DNA of 64,000 nucleotides from Massiliimalia sp050943535 (GCA_050943535.1 JBMNPJ010000002.1:124001-188000); one strand, 5' to 3'. Shown: positions 43,748 through 52,441, counted from the stretch's first letter. The notes: generated by a model not told the origin, from the letters alone. Made by a program: numbers and translations.

Positions 43748-43924
43748 GTGTCAGAAGTTCGTATTAAAGAAAATGAATCTTTGGAAAGCGCGCTGAGAAG
43801 ATTTAAAAGATCTTGCGCAAAAGCAGGCGTACTGGCTGAAGTTCGTAAAAGAGAACATTATGAGAAACCTTCTGTAAGACGTAAAAAGAAATCAGAAGCA
43901 GCTCGTAAACGTAAATACAGATAA
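43748..43924 (+). CDS. rpsU: 30S ribosomal protein S21
   Basis: A 58-residue basic protein beginning MSEVRIKENESLESALRRFK and ending RRKKKSEAARKRKYR, the full S21 pattern. S21 binds near the anti-SD end of 16S rRNA and helps initiation. It starts with GTG 43748 after AAAGGGAGGG, and has its own strong promoter and terminator. Confidence 0.97.
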   Translation: MSEVRIKENESLESALRRFKRSCAKAGVLAEVRKREHYEKPSVRRKKKSEAARKRKYR

Positions 43925-43964
43925 GTTCTGTGTATTACCCTTTAGAGTATGTACTTAAACCATG

Positions 43965-43993
43965 AAAGCAGGCTGTGGTCAGCCTGCTTTTTC
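43965..43993 (+). terminator. rpsU terminator
   Basis: AAAGCAGGCTG (43965-43975) / CAGCCTGCTTT (43980-43990), loop TGGT, T-run after. Confidence 0.9.
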
Positions 43994-44025
43994 ATTTCCG
44001 GAACAAAGTGGGAAAGGATGAGCTT

Positions 44026-44634
44026 ATGAGTCAGCAGTGCTGTGACCAGCGTTCTCTGGGTAAAATTATTTTGCTCAATGGTACTCCCCGTGCGGGAAAA
44101 TCCAGTATTGTCAGTCAGATTCAGGAAACGTTTCCAGGAATTTGGGTGAATTTGGGAGTGGACTGTTACATGGCGATGACCCCAAAACACCTGCTTCCCG
44201 GGATTGGGCTTCGTCCGGGAGGAGAGCGTCCAGATTTGGAACCGGCGGTAGAAACTATGTATCTGGCACTGTATGCCGCCATTGCTGCCCAAAGTCGAAT
44301 GGGCGTGAATGTAGTGGCAGACGTGGGACACCATGACTGGTATCAGAGTTTGGAACCTTTGTTTCCCCGGTGTTTGAAATTGCTGGAAGGTCTGCCAGTG
44401 ACTGTAGTAGGCGTAGAATGTCCCTTGGAAGAAATCTTAAAGCGCCGAGAGGCGACAGGATATCCAGCCAGAGATGAAAACGGTCAGGTGCTGGAACCGA
44501 TTCAGCGTTGGCAGGACTGGGTTCATAAAAATAAGACTTATCATATGGTGGTGGATACTGCCCGGTTATCTCCTGAAGAATGTGCACAGCAGATTTATAA
44601 GGCGGTATTTGACAGCGAACCAACAACGCTTTGA
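44026..44634 (+). CDS. Chloramphenicol-phosphotransferase-like P-loop kinase
   Basis: A 202-residue P-loop protein. The Walker A loop is LLNGTPRAGKSSIVSQIQ (about 16-33), the following Asp is in LGVDCYMAMTPK, and ADVGHHDWYQS and VVGVECPLEEILKRRE are further CPT-family features. CPT enzymes phosphorylate chloramphenicol in its producer, but homologues in other bacteria have no proven substrate, so a resistance role is not shown here. The start ATG 44026 follows AAAGGATG. yqeG begins 56 bases later. Confidence 0.78.
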   Translation: MSQQCCDQRSLGKIILLNGTPRAGKSSIVSQIQETFPGIWVNLGVDCYMAMTPKHLLPGIGLRPGGERPDLEPAVETMYLALYAAIAAQSRMGVNVVADVGHHDWYQSLEPLFPRCLKLLEGLPVTVVGVECPLEEILKRREATGYPARDENGQVLEPIQRWQDWVHKNKTYHMVVDTARLSPEECAQQIYKAVFDSEPTTL

Positions 44635-44689
44635 TAAAACAAATCAGTCGCAATATCGTGACACAGGTATTACGAAAGGAATGATCATC

Positions 44690-45199
44690 ATGTCAATTTT
44701 TACACCTGATTTTTATGTCAATCATATTACAGACCTAACAGGAGATTTTTTGGCTCAAAAGGGTATTCGGGGAATTATTCTGGATGTGGATAATACCCTG
44801 ACCCTTCATAACAGTCAGATGGTAAAACAGGAAGTCCTGGACTGGCTGGAAGAACGAAAAAAAGACGGGATAAAACTGATGATTGTTTCCAATAACTATG
44901 AAGAACGGGTGAAACCTTTTGCTGATCGTCTGGGACTGGACTATATTTCTTTTGGGTGTAAACCGCTGACCAAGGGATATACTCAGGCTTGCCGCAAGAT
45001 GGGGCTTCCCAAAAACCAGGTGGCCGCTGTAGGCGATCAGATTTATACCGATATTTTGGGAGGAAACCTGAAAGGGGTCTATACCATTTTGACAGTACCC
45101 TTTGAATTGGAGGACACCCGTATGTTTCGGATCAAACGGCGGCTGGAAAAAATTCATATTAAAAAGTATCATAAACTTTCTCAAAAGGGAAAACGGTAA
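44690..45199 (+). CDS. yqeG: YqeG family HAD-type phosphatase
   Basis: A 169-residue HAD-superfamily IIIA phosphatase. Motif I is GIILDVDNTLTLH (DxDxT, about residues 24-36), motif II is MIVSNNYEERVKPFA, and motif III/IV is AAVGDQIYTDILGGN. B. subtilis YqeG lies in the yqeG-yqeH-aroE-yhbY-nadD-yqeK cluster; here it is split off. The cellular substrate is not known. The start is ATG 44690, 9 bases after GAAAGGA. Confidence 0.9.
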   Translation: MSIFTPDFYVNHITDLTGDFLAQKGIRGIILDVDNTLTLHNSQMVKQEVLDWLEERKKDGIKLMIVSNNYEERVKPFADRLGLDYISFGCKPLTKGYTQACRKMGLPKNQVAAVGDQIYTDILGGNLKGVYTILTVPFELEDTRMFRIKRRLEKIHIKKYHKLSQKGKR

Positions 45200-45268
45200 G
45201 AAAACAATGGGGTTTTAGACTGATTCGTATGGAAGCAGTCTGGTTTTGCAGTTGAAAGGAATGGTTTT

Positions 45269-46147
45269 ATGGCGGCATACTTTGGTCCGGCAGGAAATTC
45301 CGACAGCTTTTCACAGCGGGGATATAAGAAAAATATTCAGATTCCCACTTATTTGGCGGAATTTTCCTTAGGAGCTTATGAATATCAGTGCGGCAGAGGC
45401 GTAAGGGTAAATGAAAAAGCGGCAAAAGAATTTGCCGCTGCTGCAAAGGCAGGAGGAATTCGCCTTTCTCTGCACGCACCTTACTATATTTCTCTGTCCA
45501 GTGTTGAACCGGAAAAACGGGAAAAAAGTGTAGGGTATATTTTGGATTCTGCCAGAGCGGCAGATTGGCTTGGAGCAGAGCGAATTGTTGTTCATTCTGG
45601 TTCCTGTTCTAAAATGACGCGGGAACAAGCACTGGATTTGGCAAAGGATACCTTGCTTCAGGCACAGAAAGTGCTGGATGAAGAACACTTGGGACATATT
45701 CGCATTTGTCCGGAAACAATGGGAAAAATCAACCAGCTGGGAACATTTGAAGAAGTGATGGAGCTTTGCCAGGTGGATGAACGGTTTGTTCCCTGTATTG
45801 ATTTTGGGCATTTAAATGCGCGAACTTTGGGGCAGGTTAATTCCAAAGAGGCGTTTGAAGCGATTTTAGATGGCATGAAAAACCTTCTTGGGGAAGAGCG
45901 GGCAGGCTGTTTTCATTCTCATTTTTCCAAAATTGAATATACGGAAAAAGGTGGCGAGAAACGTCATTTGACCTTTGAGGACACCCAGTTTGGTCCAGAT
46001 TTTGGGCCATTGGCACTGTTGATTGCCCAGTATGATTTAAGCCCTACCTTTATCTGTGAATCTGCGGGAACGCAGGCAGAAGACGCAAAAATGATGCAGG
46101 ATCAGTATTTAGCGGCAGTCCGTGCCGGAAAGGGTGAAACAAGATGA
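45269..46147 (+). CDS. nfo: Endonuclease IV-like AP endonuclease (TIM barrel)
   Basis: A 292-residue TIM-barrel protein of the endonuclease IV / xylose isomerase-like family. Metal-ligand segments are IRLSLHAPYYISL (about 66-78), VVHSGSC (about 111), RICPETMGKINQLG (about 148), PCIDFGHLNARTLG (about 173-186) and CFHSHFSKIEY (about 214), matching the Zn site of Nfo. It would cleave DNA 5' to abasic sites. The family also contains sugar isomerases, but the HAPY and IDFGH patterns favour Nfo. The start follows AAAGGAATGG. Its stop overlaps the aroQ start (ATGA). Confidence 0.88.
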   Translation: MAAYFGPAGNSDSFSQRGYKKNIQIPTYLAEFSLGAYEYQCGRGVRVNEKAAKEFAAAAKAGGIRLSLHAPYYISLSSVEPEKREKSVGYILDSARAADWLGAERIVVHSGSCSKMTREQALDLAKDTLLQAQKVLDEEHLGHIRICPETMGKINQLGTFEEVMELCQVDERFVPCIDFGHLNARTLGQVNSKEAFEAILDGMKNLLGEERAGCFHSHFSKIEYTEKGGEKRHLTFEDTQFGPDFGPLALLIAQYDLSPTFICESAGTQAEDAKMMQDQYLAAVRAGKGETR

Positions 46148-46584
46148 TTCGAAAATATCGAGTACTGGTTATTCAGGGACCCAACGTGAATATGCTGGGG
46201 GATCGGGAAACCAGTATTTACGGGAAAGAAACCTTTGAAAGCGTAAACGCTCAGATTGAAGCCAGAGCCAAGGAATTGGGGATGCACTGTGAAGTGTTTC
46301 ATTCCAATGTAGAAGGAAATATTGTATCCCGGATCCAGAAAGCCAAAGGGGAGTTTGACGGAATCATCATTAATGCAGGGGCATACAGCCATTACAGCTA
46401 TGCAATTCGGGATGCGATTGCGGCGGTAAAAATCCCTACTGTGGAAATCCATATGTCAAACCCTTATCAGCGGGAACCATTTCGCCGGGAATTGGTGTTG
46501 GCGGATGTGTGCGCCGGACAGGTTTGCGGATTTGGAAAGTACAGTTATTTTCTGGCATTGCAGGGACTGGCAGAAATGTTTTGA
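46144..46584 (+). CDS. aroQ: Type II 3-dehydroquinate dehydratase
   Basis: A 146-residue enzyme of the shikimate pathway that dehydrates 3-dehydroquinate. The N-terminus VLVIQGPNVNMLGDRETSIYG has the catalytic Tyr. IINAGAYSHYSYAIRDAIAA and PTVEIHMSNPYQREPFRR are the other active-site segments. It overlaps nfo by 4 bases, suggesting coupling. No other aro gene is present. efp follows after 183 bases. Confidence 0.96.
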   Translation: MIRKYRVLVIQGPNVNMLGDRETSIYGKETFESVNAQIEARAKELGMHCEVFHSNVEGNIVSRIQKAKGEFDGIIINAGAYSHYSYAIRDAIAAVKIPTVEIHMSNPYQREPFRRELVLADVCAGQVCGFGKYSYFLALQGLAEMF

Positions 46585-46689
46585 GCTGGAAATCGTTCAG
46601 ACAAATGCCAATTTTCAGGAATGAAAAAGGAAAAAAACGTATATTTGCTACAAACTGACAGGTTTTTTTGGCATTCATAAAACTTTTAC

Positions 46690-46718
46690 TTGAAAAAATT
46701 TGCATTTTAGGATACACT
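46690..46718 (+). promoter_or_regulatory. efp promoter
   Basis: TTGAAA (46690-46695) and TACACT (46713-46718), 17-base spacer. Confidence 0.6.
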
Positions 46719-46767
46719 AGTATTGTTAAAATAGTATTTATTTGACAGGATACATTGGAGGTATATT

Positions 46768-47325
46768 ATGATTTCAGCAGGCGATTTTAGAAATGGTATG
46801 ACATTTGAAATGGACGGCAATGTTTATCAGATCATTGAATTCCAGCATGTAAAACCAGGGAAAGGCGCAGCTTTTGTCCGTACCAAGATTAAAAATGTAA
46901 TCAGCGGTGCTGTAACAGAAAGAACATTTAACCCAACCGATAAATTTGAAAAAGCTTTCATCGAAAGAAGAGATATGCAGTATCTGTATTCTGACGGCGA
47001 TCTGTACTATTTCATGGATACAGAAACCTATGAACAGGAACCAATCAGCAGAGATCATCTGGGTGATGGCTTTAAATTTGTTCTGGAAAACATGGAATGT
47101 AAAGTTTTGTCCTTCAAAGGCAATGTATTTGGTGTAGAACCACCGAACTTTGTTGAACTGACTGTTACTAAAACAGATCCAGGCTTTAAAGGCAATACTG
47201 CAACCAATACAACAAAACCAGCAATTCTGGAAACCGGTGCTGAAATCCGTGTTCCTCTGTTCATCGACGAAGGTGAAAAGATCAGAGTTGATACCAGAAC
47301 TGGCGAATACATGGAACGTGCATAA
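46768..47325 (+). CDS. efp: Translation elongation factor P
   Basis: A 185-residue EF-P that rescues ribosomes stalled at polyproline. Its three-domain fold starts MISAGDFRNGMTFEMDGN. The modifiable loop HVKPGKGAAFVRTKIKN carries the Lys at residue 32, which is 5-aminopentanolylated in Bacillus. The C-domain ends DTRTGEYMERA. An SD (TTGGAGG) precedes the ATG, and a terminator follows. Confidence 0.97.
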   Translation: MISAGDFRNGMTFEMDGNVYQIIEFQHVKPGKGAAFVRTKIKNVISGAVTERTFNPTDKFEKAFIERRDMQYLYSDGDLYYFMDTETYEQEPISRDHLGDGFKFVLENMECKVLSFKGNVFGVEPPNFVELTVTKTDPGFKGNTATNTTKPAILETGAEIRVPLFIDEGEKIRVDTRTGEYMERA

Positions 47326-47345
47326 TTTGCATATTCGGTAAACAC

Positions 47346-47380
47346 GAAAAAGAGCAGGATTTCCTGCTGTTTTTCGTTTT
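47346..47380 (+). terminator. efp terminator
   Basis: GAAAAAGAGCAGG (47346-47358) pairs with CCTGCTGTTTTTC (47363-47375), one G-G mismatch, loop ATTT, T-rich tail. Confidence 0.87.
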
Positions 47381-47481
47381 ACAAAGGTTTGTCTTGAAAA
47401 AGACAGCGGGGAGGAAAACTGTGTATCCTGCCTGAAAAATAATCTAAAGTCGAACACAGCGACAGATTGGTGGTTATGACT

Positions 47482-47943
47482 ATGGGTATTACTGAAAGAG
47501 CAGCTTATTTAAAAGGCTTGGTAGAAGGTTTGGACATTGACAAGTCCACAAAAGAAGGAAAACTTCTCAACGCTTTGGTAGATGTCATTGATGATATGGC
47601 TTCTGCAATTGCAGATTTGGAAGATGTTTATGACGAACTGGATGAAGCCGTTGATGCCATTGATGAAGATTTAGGCGAATTGGAAGACGATTTCTACGGC
47701 GCCGAAGACGATGATGAATGCGATTGTGACTGCGACGATTGCTGTGACGACGATGAATGCGATTGCTGCGGAGAAGATGACGAAGATCTGTATGAAGTAA
47801 CCTGCCCAAATTGCAATGATACCATTTATTTGGATGAAGGCATGCTGGAAGAAGGTTCCATCGACTGTCCAAACTGCGGTCAGCTTTTAGAATTTGAATA
47901 TGATGATGACGAGGAAACAGACGAACCAGAAGAAGAAAAATAA
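47482..47943 (+). CDS. Acidic Cys-rich zinc-ribbon protein (CD1247-like)
   Basis: A 153-residue protein of the clostridial CD1247 N-terminal domain type. Residues 1-65 form a helical domain (MGITERAAYLKGLVEGLDID). A run of Asp, Glu and Cys follows (about 75-100, patterns DDDECDCDCDDC and ECDCCGEDD), then a zinc ribbon with CPNCNDTIYLDEG and IDCPNCGQLLEFEYD (CxxC...CxxC). The function is unknown; the acidic Cys cluster could bind metal. The start is set to ATG 47482, 8 bases after GGTGG; ATG 47476 is possible. It stands alone after efp. Confidence 0.8.
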   Translation: MGITERAAYLKGLVEGLDIDKSTKEGKLLNALVDVIDDMASAIADLEDVYDELDEAVDAIDEDLGELEDDFYGAEDDDECDCDCDDCCDDDECDCCGEDDEDLYEVTCPNCNDTIYLDEGMLEEGSIDCPNCGQLLEFEYDDDEETDEPEEEK

Positions 47944-48064
47944 TTTGATTGTTTTTCTTTGATAGCGGTTTCCAGTGACTGGCTGTGTATCGGTCATCAG
48001 AATGAGTATGATTTTATGAATCTAGGAGAAAAGCATCAGTATTATTTGCTGATGTTTTTCTTTG

Positions 48065-48102
48065 GGACGCTGCATAACGTATGTTTTGCGGCGTCCTTTT
48101 TT
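48065..48102 (+). terminator. Terminator after the acidic Cys-rich gene
   Basis: GGACGCTGC (48065-48073) / GCGGCGTCC (48088-48096) with one G-U pair and six T. A smaller hairpin CATCAG/CTGATG-TTTTT lies just upstream (about 48038-48058). The rest of 47944-48263 shows only a possible -10 TATAAT at 48154. Confidence 0.82.
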
Positions 48103-48263
48103 GTGACAAAATGAGAACAAGAAAACATTGTAATTATTTCAAATTAATGGTAATATAATAGTGTTAATAAAGTATTTTTGCGCGTTTTTGCGAATTTTTT
48201 CAGCGCGCACAGCTCATAACAGACGGATAGCGGATTTTATCTGAAGTAGAAGGAGTGTTCTGT

Positions 48264-50003
48264 TTGACCAGACAGAAAAAGCAAAATTTTCTGCAGGGCG
48301 CGACAATTTTAATGGCGTCTATGGTAGTGGTAAAAATTGTGGGCGCTATTTTTAAAATCCCGTTGGGAAATATCCTGCAGGAAACAGGGTATGCTTACTT
48401 TACAGCGTCATATAACCTGTTTACAACTGTGTACGCACTGACTGTAACAGGGCTTTCTACAGCCATCGCCCGTATGGTGGCGGCTTGTTCCACCAAGAAA
48501 AGATACCGGGACTGCCGGAATATTCTTCGGGTTTCTTTAAAAATTTTTGTAGTTCTGGGTGTACTGGGTACGCTGATTATGCTGCTTTGTTCCAAACTGT
48601 TTGCTCATGCAAGCAATGCGGATCAGGCAGTTTATGCCATTATGTTTATGTCTCCGGCCGTATTCTTCAGCTGTATGATGGCGGCATACCGGGGATATTA
48701 CGAAGGTCTGCGCAATATGATTCCTACCGCAGTATCTGAAGTGGTGGAAGTGGTTGCCAAAATGCTCACAGGACTGCTGTTTTCTTATTTGTTTTTGGAA
48801 TTGGGACAGCGGCAGTATGATAAAACCGGAAAGGTGTTTGGCATTGCAGTAGAAGCCTCCAAAGGAAGCACGCCAAGTACTGCGGATGTGACCGAGGCAA
48901 TTCTTCCTTTTGCTGCAGCAGGAGCTATGCTGGGGATTGCCATCAGTACATTCATTGGTTTTTTATATCTGTATCTTGCTTATAAGCGCAGTGGAGACGG
49001 CTTTACCAAAAAGGATTTAATGGCTTCTCCGGCACCTGTGCGGAATAAAGCGGTGGTATACAGCCTGATTAAAACAGCTTTGCCGATTACCCTCAGTTCT
49101 GTGGTAATCAATTTAACAGGGATGATCGACCTGTTTTCTGTTATGAATCGACTGGAATACGCTTATCATAAAGATTCTGCTTATTTTGACTCTGTGTATG
49201 GCGCATATACTGCGGGAAAAGAAATGCACACCTATATTTATGGTGGATATGGGATGGCGGTAACCATTTTTAATTTGGTTCCTGCATTTACCGCTTTGTT
49301 TGCCAAAAGCGCTTTGCCTAACTTAACCTCTGCCTGGGTAGAACATGACCAGCGGATCATGAAAAAAAGTGTGGAATCAGTGCTTCGCACCACAGCTTTG
49401 GTGGCTTTGCCTGCAGGAGCAGGGATTTTTGCAGTAGCTGACCGAATTTCCACCTTGCTGTATGGCAGCCGTCCCGGCGTGTTGGTCAGTGTGGCGCCGC
49501 CCCTTCGTCTGTTGGGAATTGCGGCAGTATTTCTGGCGTTGGTAGCGCCGTTATACTCTGTTTTGCAGGCGGTAGGCCGGTTTGATCTTCCGGTGAAATT
49601 TATGTTGGTGGGAGCAGTATTAAAGCTTTCTACAAACTTTTTATTGGTGGGAATTCCACAGGTGAATATTAAAGGGGCACCAGTGGGCACAACTTTGTGT
49701 TATGCGGCGATTATGGTGCTTTGTCTGGCAAAACTGCAGAGCCTGATTGGAGTCCATTTCAGTTACGGAAAGATTTTTGGGAAAATTTTTGTTTCGGCGG
49801 TGCTTTGTGGAGCAACTGCTTTTGGAATCAGCCGGATTTCTGATGGAAAGCTGATGACAGTTGTGGCCATTGGAGCAGCGGGGATTGTATATGTGTTGGC
49901 ACTGCTGCTGACTCGGGCTTTGCCCAAAGACGATGTGCTGATGCTTCCAAAAGGGAAGAAGATTGCCGCGGTGTTGGGAAAACTGCATTTGCTGGCAAAA
50001 TAA
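48264..50003 (+). CDS. SpoVB/MurJ-superfamily polysaccharide or lipid flippase
   Basis: A 579-residue multispan membrane protein of the MVF/MATE-like MOP superfamily. The first segments are FLQGATILMASMVVVKIVGA and IFKIPLGNILQETGYAYF, typical of SpoVB/YabM-type proteins; about 14 membrane helices follow. These carry lipid-linked cell-wall or spore-cortex precursors across the membrane. The start is TTG 48264, 8 bases after AGAAGGAG; the GTG at 48255 overlaps the SD. mazG comes next, and rqcP, yabP and yabQ lie beyond hup, like the yabM-yabN-yabO-yabP-yabQ order of Bacillus. Confidence 0.88.
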   Translation: MTRQKKQNFLQGATILMASMVVVKIVGAIFKIPLGNILQETGYAYFTASYNLFTTVYALTVTGLSTAIARMVAACSTKKRYRDCRNILRVSLKIFVVLGVLGTLIMLLCSKLFAHASNADQAVYAIMFMSPAVFFSCMMAAYRGYYEGLRNMIPTAVSEVVEVVAKMLTGLLFSYLFLELGQRQYDKTGKVFGIAVEASKGSTPSTADVTEAILPFAAAGAMLGIAISTFIGFLYLYLAYKRSGDGFTKKDLMASPAPVRNKAVVYSLIKTALPITLSSVVINLTGMIDLFSVMNRLEYAYHKDSAYFDSVYGAYTAGKEMHTYIYGGYGMAVTIFNLVPAFTALFAKSALPNLTSAWVEHDQRIMKKSVESVLRTTALVALPAGAGIFAVADRISTLLYGSRPGVLVSVAPPLRLLGIAAVFLALVAPLYSVLQAVGRFDLPVKFMLVGAVLKLSTNFLLVGIPQVNIKGAPVGTTLCYAAIMVLCLAKLQSLIGVHFSYGKIFGKIFVSAVLCGATAFGISRISDGKLMTVVAIGAAGIVYVLALLLTRALPKDDVLMLPKGKKIAAVLGKLHLLAK

Positions 50004-50071
50004 ATGTTTCGGCTGATTTAGCCTATACATATCCGAACAAAAAGCGTGTAAAATAAAGGAGACGAAATCAG

Positions 50072-50887
50072 ATGGATTTTATCAGAAAAGACCGTTACGG
50101 TGTGGATGATCTGTGCCGGATTATGGAGATTCTTCGCAGTGAGGAAGGTTGTCCCTGGGATCGGGAACAGGATCATCATTCCATTCGAAAAAACTTTTTG
50201 GAAGAAACCTACGAAGTGCTGGAAGCCATTGACAAGGAAGATGTGTCTCTTTTACAGGAAGAGTTGGGGGATGTGCTTCTTCAGGTGGTGTTTCATGCCC
50301 GAATGGAAGAGGAAAAAGGTTCTTTCAGTTTGGATGATGTAACGGATGGAATCTGTAAAAAACTGATCCTGCGCCATCCACATGTATTTGGCGAAGTGAA
50401 AGCAGATACTTCTGACCAGGTTTTGAAAAACTGGGATGCCATCAAACAACAAGAAAAACATCAGAAATCTTACACAGATACACTGACCAATGTGCCCCAG
50501 GTATTGCCGGCATTGATGCGGGCAGAAAAAGTACAGCACCGTGCCAGCCGGGCAGGGATGGATTTTCCGGATATTTATGAGGCAATTTCTGCATTTGACG
50601 AGGTTTGTGCTGATTTTCATGATGCTGTAGAAGATGGCGATTTGAAGGTAATTGAAGCGAAAATTGGAGAAATTTTGTTTGGGTGTGTTAATATTTCGAG
50701 AATTTTTGGCCTGGACAGCGAAAAAAGCTTGACAAAATCTACAGAACAGTTTATAAATAGATTTAGCAAGGTTGAAAAGCTGGCTGATTCTGCGGATCCA
50801 GATTGGAAACAGAATAATCCTGAAATGTTAAACCAGCTTTGGGAACAAGCCGAAGCAGAAGAAACGGATCAGAAAACGGTACGTTGA
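50072..50887 (+). CDS. mazG: Nucleoside triphosphate pyrophosphohydrolase MazG
   Basis: A 271-residue MazG (equivalent to the C-terminal part of Bacillus YabN). The first MazG domain shows CPWDREQDHHSIRKNFLEE and ELGDVLLQVVFHARMEEE, the metal-binding ExxE/ExxD pattern. It breaks NTPs and dNTPs to monophosphates, controlling faulty nucleotides. The N-terminal methylase domain found in YabN is absent. The start has SD AAAGGAGACG. Confidence 0.94.
   Translation: MDFIRKDRYGVDDLCRIMEILRSEEGCPWDREQDHHSIRKNFLEETYEVLEAIDKEDVSLLQEELGDVLLQVVFHARMEEEKGSFSLDDVTDGICKKLILRHPHVFGEVKADTSDQVLKNWDAIKQQEKHQKSYTDTLTNVPQVLPALMRAEKVQHRASRAGMDFPDIYEAISAFDEVCADFHDAVEDGDLKVIEAKIGEILFGCVNISRIFGLDSEKSLTKSTEQFINRFSKVEKLADSADPDWKQNNPEMLNQLWEQAEAEETDQKTVR
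50729..50757 (+). promoter_or_regulatory. Probable hup promoter inside mazG
   Basis: TTGACA (50729-50734) and TATAAA (50752-50757), 17-base spacer, about 160 bases before hup. It would give the abundant HU protein its own transcript. Confidence 0.5.
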
Positions 50888-50917
50888 TGAAATAAGAAAA
50901 AAACGGAGGTCAATATT

Positions 50918-51190
50918 ATGACAAAGACTGAATTGATCGCTGCTGTAGCAGCAAAAACTGAATTATCTAAAAAAGATGCTGACAAAGCAGTAGCCGCTGT
51001 AATTGAATCCATCTCCGAAGCTTTAAAAGCAGGTGATAAAGTTCAGCTGGTTGGTTTTGGTACTTTTGAAGTACGCAAAAGAGCTGCCCGCAATGCAAAA
51101 AATCCTGCTACCGGTGAAATGATTCACATTGATGAAACAACCGTTCCTGCATTCAAAGCTGGAAAGGCTCTGAAAGATCTGGTAAAATAA
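50918..51190 (+). CDS. hup: DNA-binding protein HU
   Basis: A 90-residue histone-like protein that bends and packs DNA. MTKTELIAAVAAKTELSKKD, VQLVGFGTFEVRKRAARNAK and PATGEMIHIDETTVPAFKAG are the full HU pattern, the second and third flanking the DNA-binding arm. The SD ACGGAGG lies upstream. It sits in the yab cluster next to rqcP as in many Firmicutes. Confidence 0.97.
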   Translation: MTKTELIAAVAAKTELSKKDADKAVAAVIESISEALKAGDKVQLVGFGTFEVRKRAARNAKNPATGEMIHIDETTVPAFKAGKALKDLVK

Positions 51191-51215
51191 TTTGACAGAA
51201 CAGCTGTTGATACAG

Positions 51216-51248
51216 GGGACTGGTGCGGTGTGACACTGCGGCAGTCCC
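51216..51248. other. Hairpin in the hup-rqcP gap
   Basis: GGGACTG (51216-51222) / CAGTCCC (51242-51248) with an inner GGTGT/ACACT stem and no T-run. It comes just before the real terminator, so it may be a 3'-end stabilising structure on hup mRNA. Confidence 0.55.
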
Positions 51249-51258
51249 GAACGTTATT

Positions 51259-51287
51259 TGCGGGTCATAAACAGTGACCCGCATTTT
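51259..51287 (+). terminator. hup terminator
   Basis: TGCGGGTCA (51259-51267) / TGACCCGCA (51275-51283), loop TAAACAG, then TTTT. Confidence 0.85.
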
Positions 51288-51322
51288 GTAATTTATGGGA
51301 CAGAAATGGAGGAAGTGTCATA

Positions 51323-51568
51323 ATGCGTTTAGACAAATATTTAAAAGTCACCCGTTTGATTAAACGGCGTACAGTGGCCAATGAGGCCTGCGACGGCGGA
51401 CGAATTTCCGTAAATGGACGGGTAGTAAAAGCTTCTTATGATGTGAAGGTCAACGATATCATTGAAATTAATTTGGGCTCTAAACCTTTGAAAGTAAAAG
51501 TTACCAATGTGACTGAATATACTACCAAAGATACTGCTGCTGACAACTACATTGTAGTAGAATCTTAA
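51323..51568 (+). CDS. rqcP: S4-domain RNA-binding protein RqcP (YabO)
   Basis: An 81-residue S4-domain protein beginning MRLDKYLKVTRLIKRRTVAN, with the S4 loop GGRISVNGRVVKASYDVKVN. In Bacillus, RqcP works with RqcH to add C-terminal alanine tails to peptides on stalled 50S subunits. The neighbours yabP, yabQ and divIC match the Bacillus order. The SD GGAGGAAG precedes the ATG. Confidence 0.93.
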   Translation: MRLDKYLKVTRLIKRRTVANEACDGGRISVNGRVVKASYDVKVNDIIEINLGSKPLKVKVTNVTEYTTKDTAADNYIVVES

Positions 51569-51651
51569 AAGCTGCATGAATTTGGTGATAATCCCCCTTT
51601 TTTCCGCATAGGATAGACTAGCGTCTTATGCAGAGAAAAGGGGTGTTTTTT

Positions 51652-51969
51652 ATGACTGAGCAGCGCAATATCAGCTCTGCACAGCAGAGAATTCCGCACA
51701 ATCTGATTTTGGAAGAGCGGAAAAATCTTTCTGTTTCTGGAGTAACCGACGTGGTCAGTTTTGATGAACAGAGTGTAGCTTTGCAAACCCAGCGGGGTGG
51801 ACTGGTGATTCGGGGAGAAGGACTGCATATCAGCAAGGCGAGCATCGAAACAGGGGAAGTGATTTTGGATGGAGAGATTGACGAACTGATCTACACAGCG
51901 CAAAAACTGAGAGGGCGTACTGGCGGAGGATTTTTTGCCCGCATGTTCCGGCAGGGGGATTCAGAATGA
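51652..51969 (+). CDS. yabP: Sporulation protein YabP
   Basis: A 105-residue YabP with HNLILEERKNLSVSGVTDVV and GLVIRGEGLHISKASIETGE. YabP is needed for spore cortex formation in Bacillus, and its presence suggests the organism can sporulate. The start ATG 51652 follows AAAAGGGGTG. The stop overlaps yabQ (ATGA). Confidence 0.9.
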   Translation: MTEQRNISSAQQRIPHNLILEERKNLSVSGVTDVVSFDEQSVALQTQRGGLVIRGEGLHISKASIETGEVILDGEIDELIYTAQKLRGRTGGGFFARMFRQGDSE

Positions 51970-52352
51970 TTTACGAAGAAACCCTGGTCTTTTTGCGGGC
52001 TTGTATTTTGGGTGCTGCGTTGGCGGTGGTGTATGATCTGTTTCGTGTGCTTCGTATAATTGTTCGATGGCATCCTATTTTAGTGGGAATTCAGGATGTG
52101 ATTTACTTTGTGTTTGCGGCAGTCATCACATTCAGCTTTTTAATGGCTTTTCATGACGGACAGCTGCGGGTATTTATTTTGGTAGGGGAACTGATGGGCG
52201 GGGTACTTTATTTTTTTACTATCAGTATCCTGTTTTTAAAGCTGACTGCTTTTGTTGTGGAAACTATTAAGAAACCCTTCCGATGGATTAAAACCAAACT
52301 GATTTCCAGTTTTTCTTCCAAAAAAATGAATAAGCAGGTACAAAGTCAATAA
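51966..52352 (+). CDS. yabQ: Sporulation membrane protein YabQ
   Basis: A 128-residue protein with several membrane helices (about 10-25, 35-60, 65-90). Motifs are ACILGAALAVVYDLFRVLRI and VIYFVFAAVITFSFLMAFHDG, typical of YabQ. It is coupled to yabP by a 4-base overlap. YabQ is a spore cortex membrane protein. The C-terminal tail is basic. Confidence 0.9.
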   Translation: MIYEETLVFLRACILGAALAVVYDLFRVLRIIVRWHPILVGIQDVIYFVFAAVITFSFLMAFHDGQLRVFILVGELMGGVLYFFTISILFLKLTAFVVETIKKPFRWIKTKLISSFSSKKMNKQVQSQ

Positions 52353-52441
52353 TTTTTCCCACAAAGTAGAAAAAAGATAAAATTTCCTTAAAAATGGGAA
52401 AATATTCTCGAAAAAATATAACAGGAAATGCGGAAATGCCC

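Noticed and set aside
44026..44634. Calling the CPT-like gene a chloramphenicol resistance gene
   Set aside because: Only the fold and family resemblance can be seen, and the substrate is not shown.
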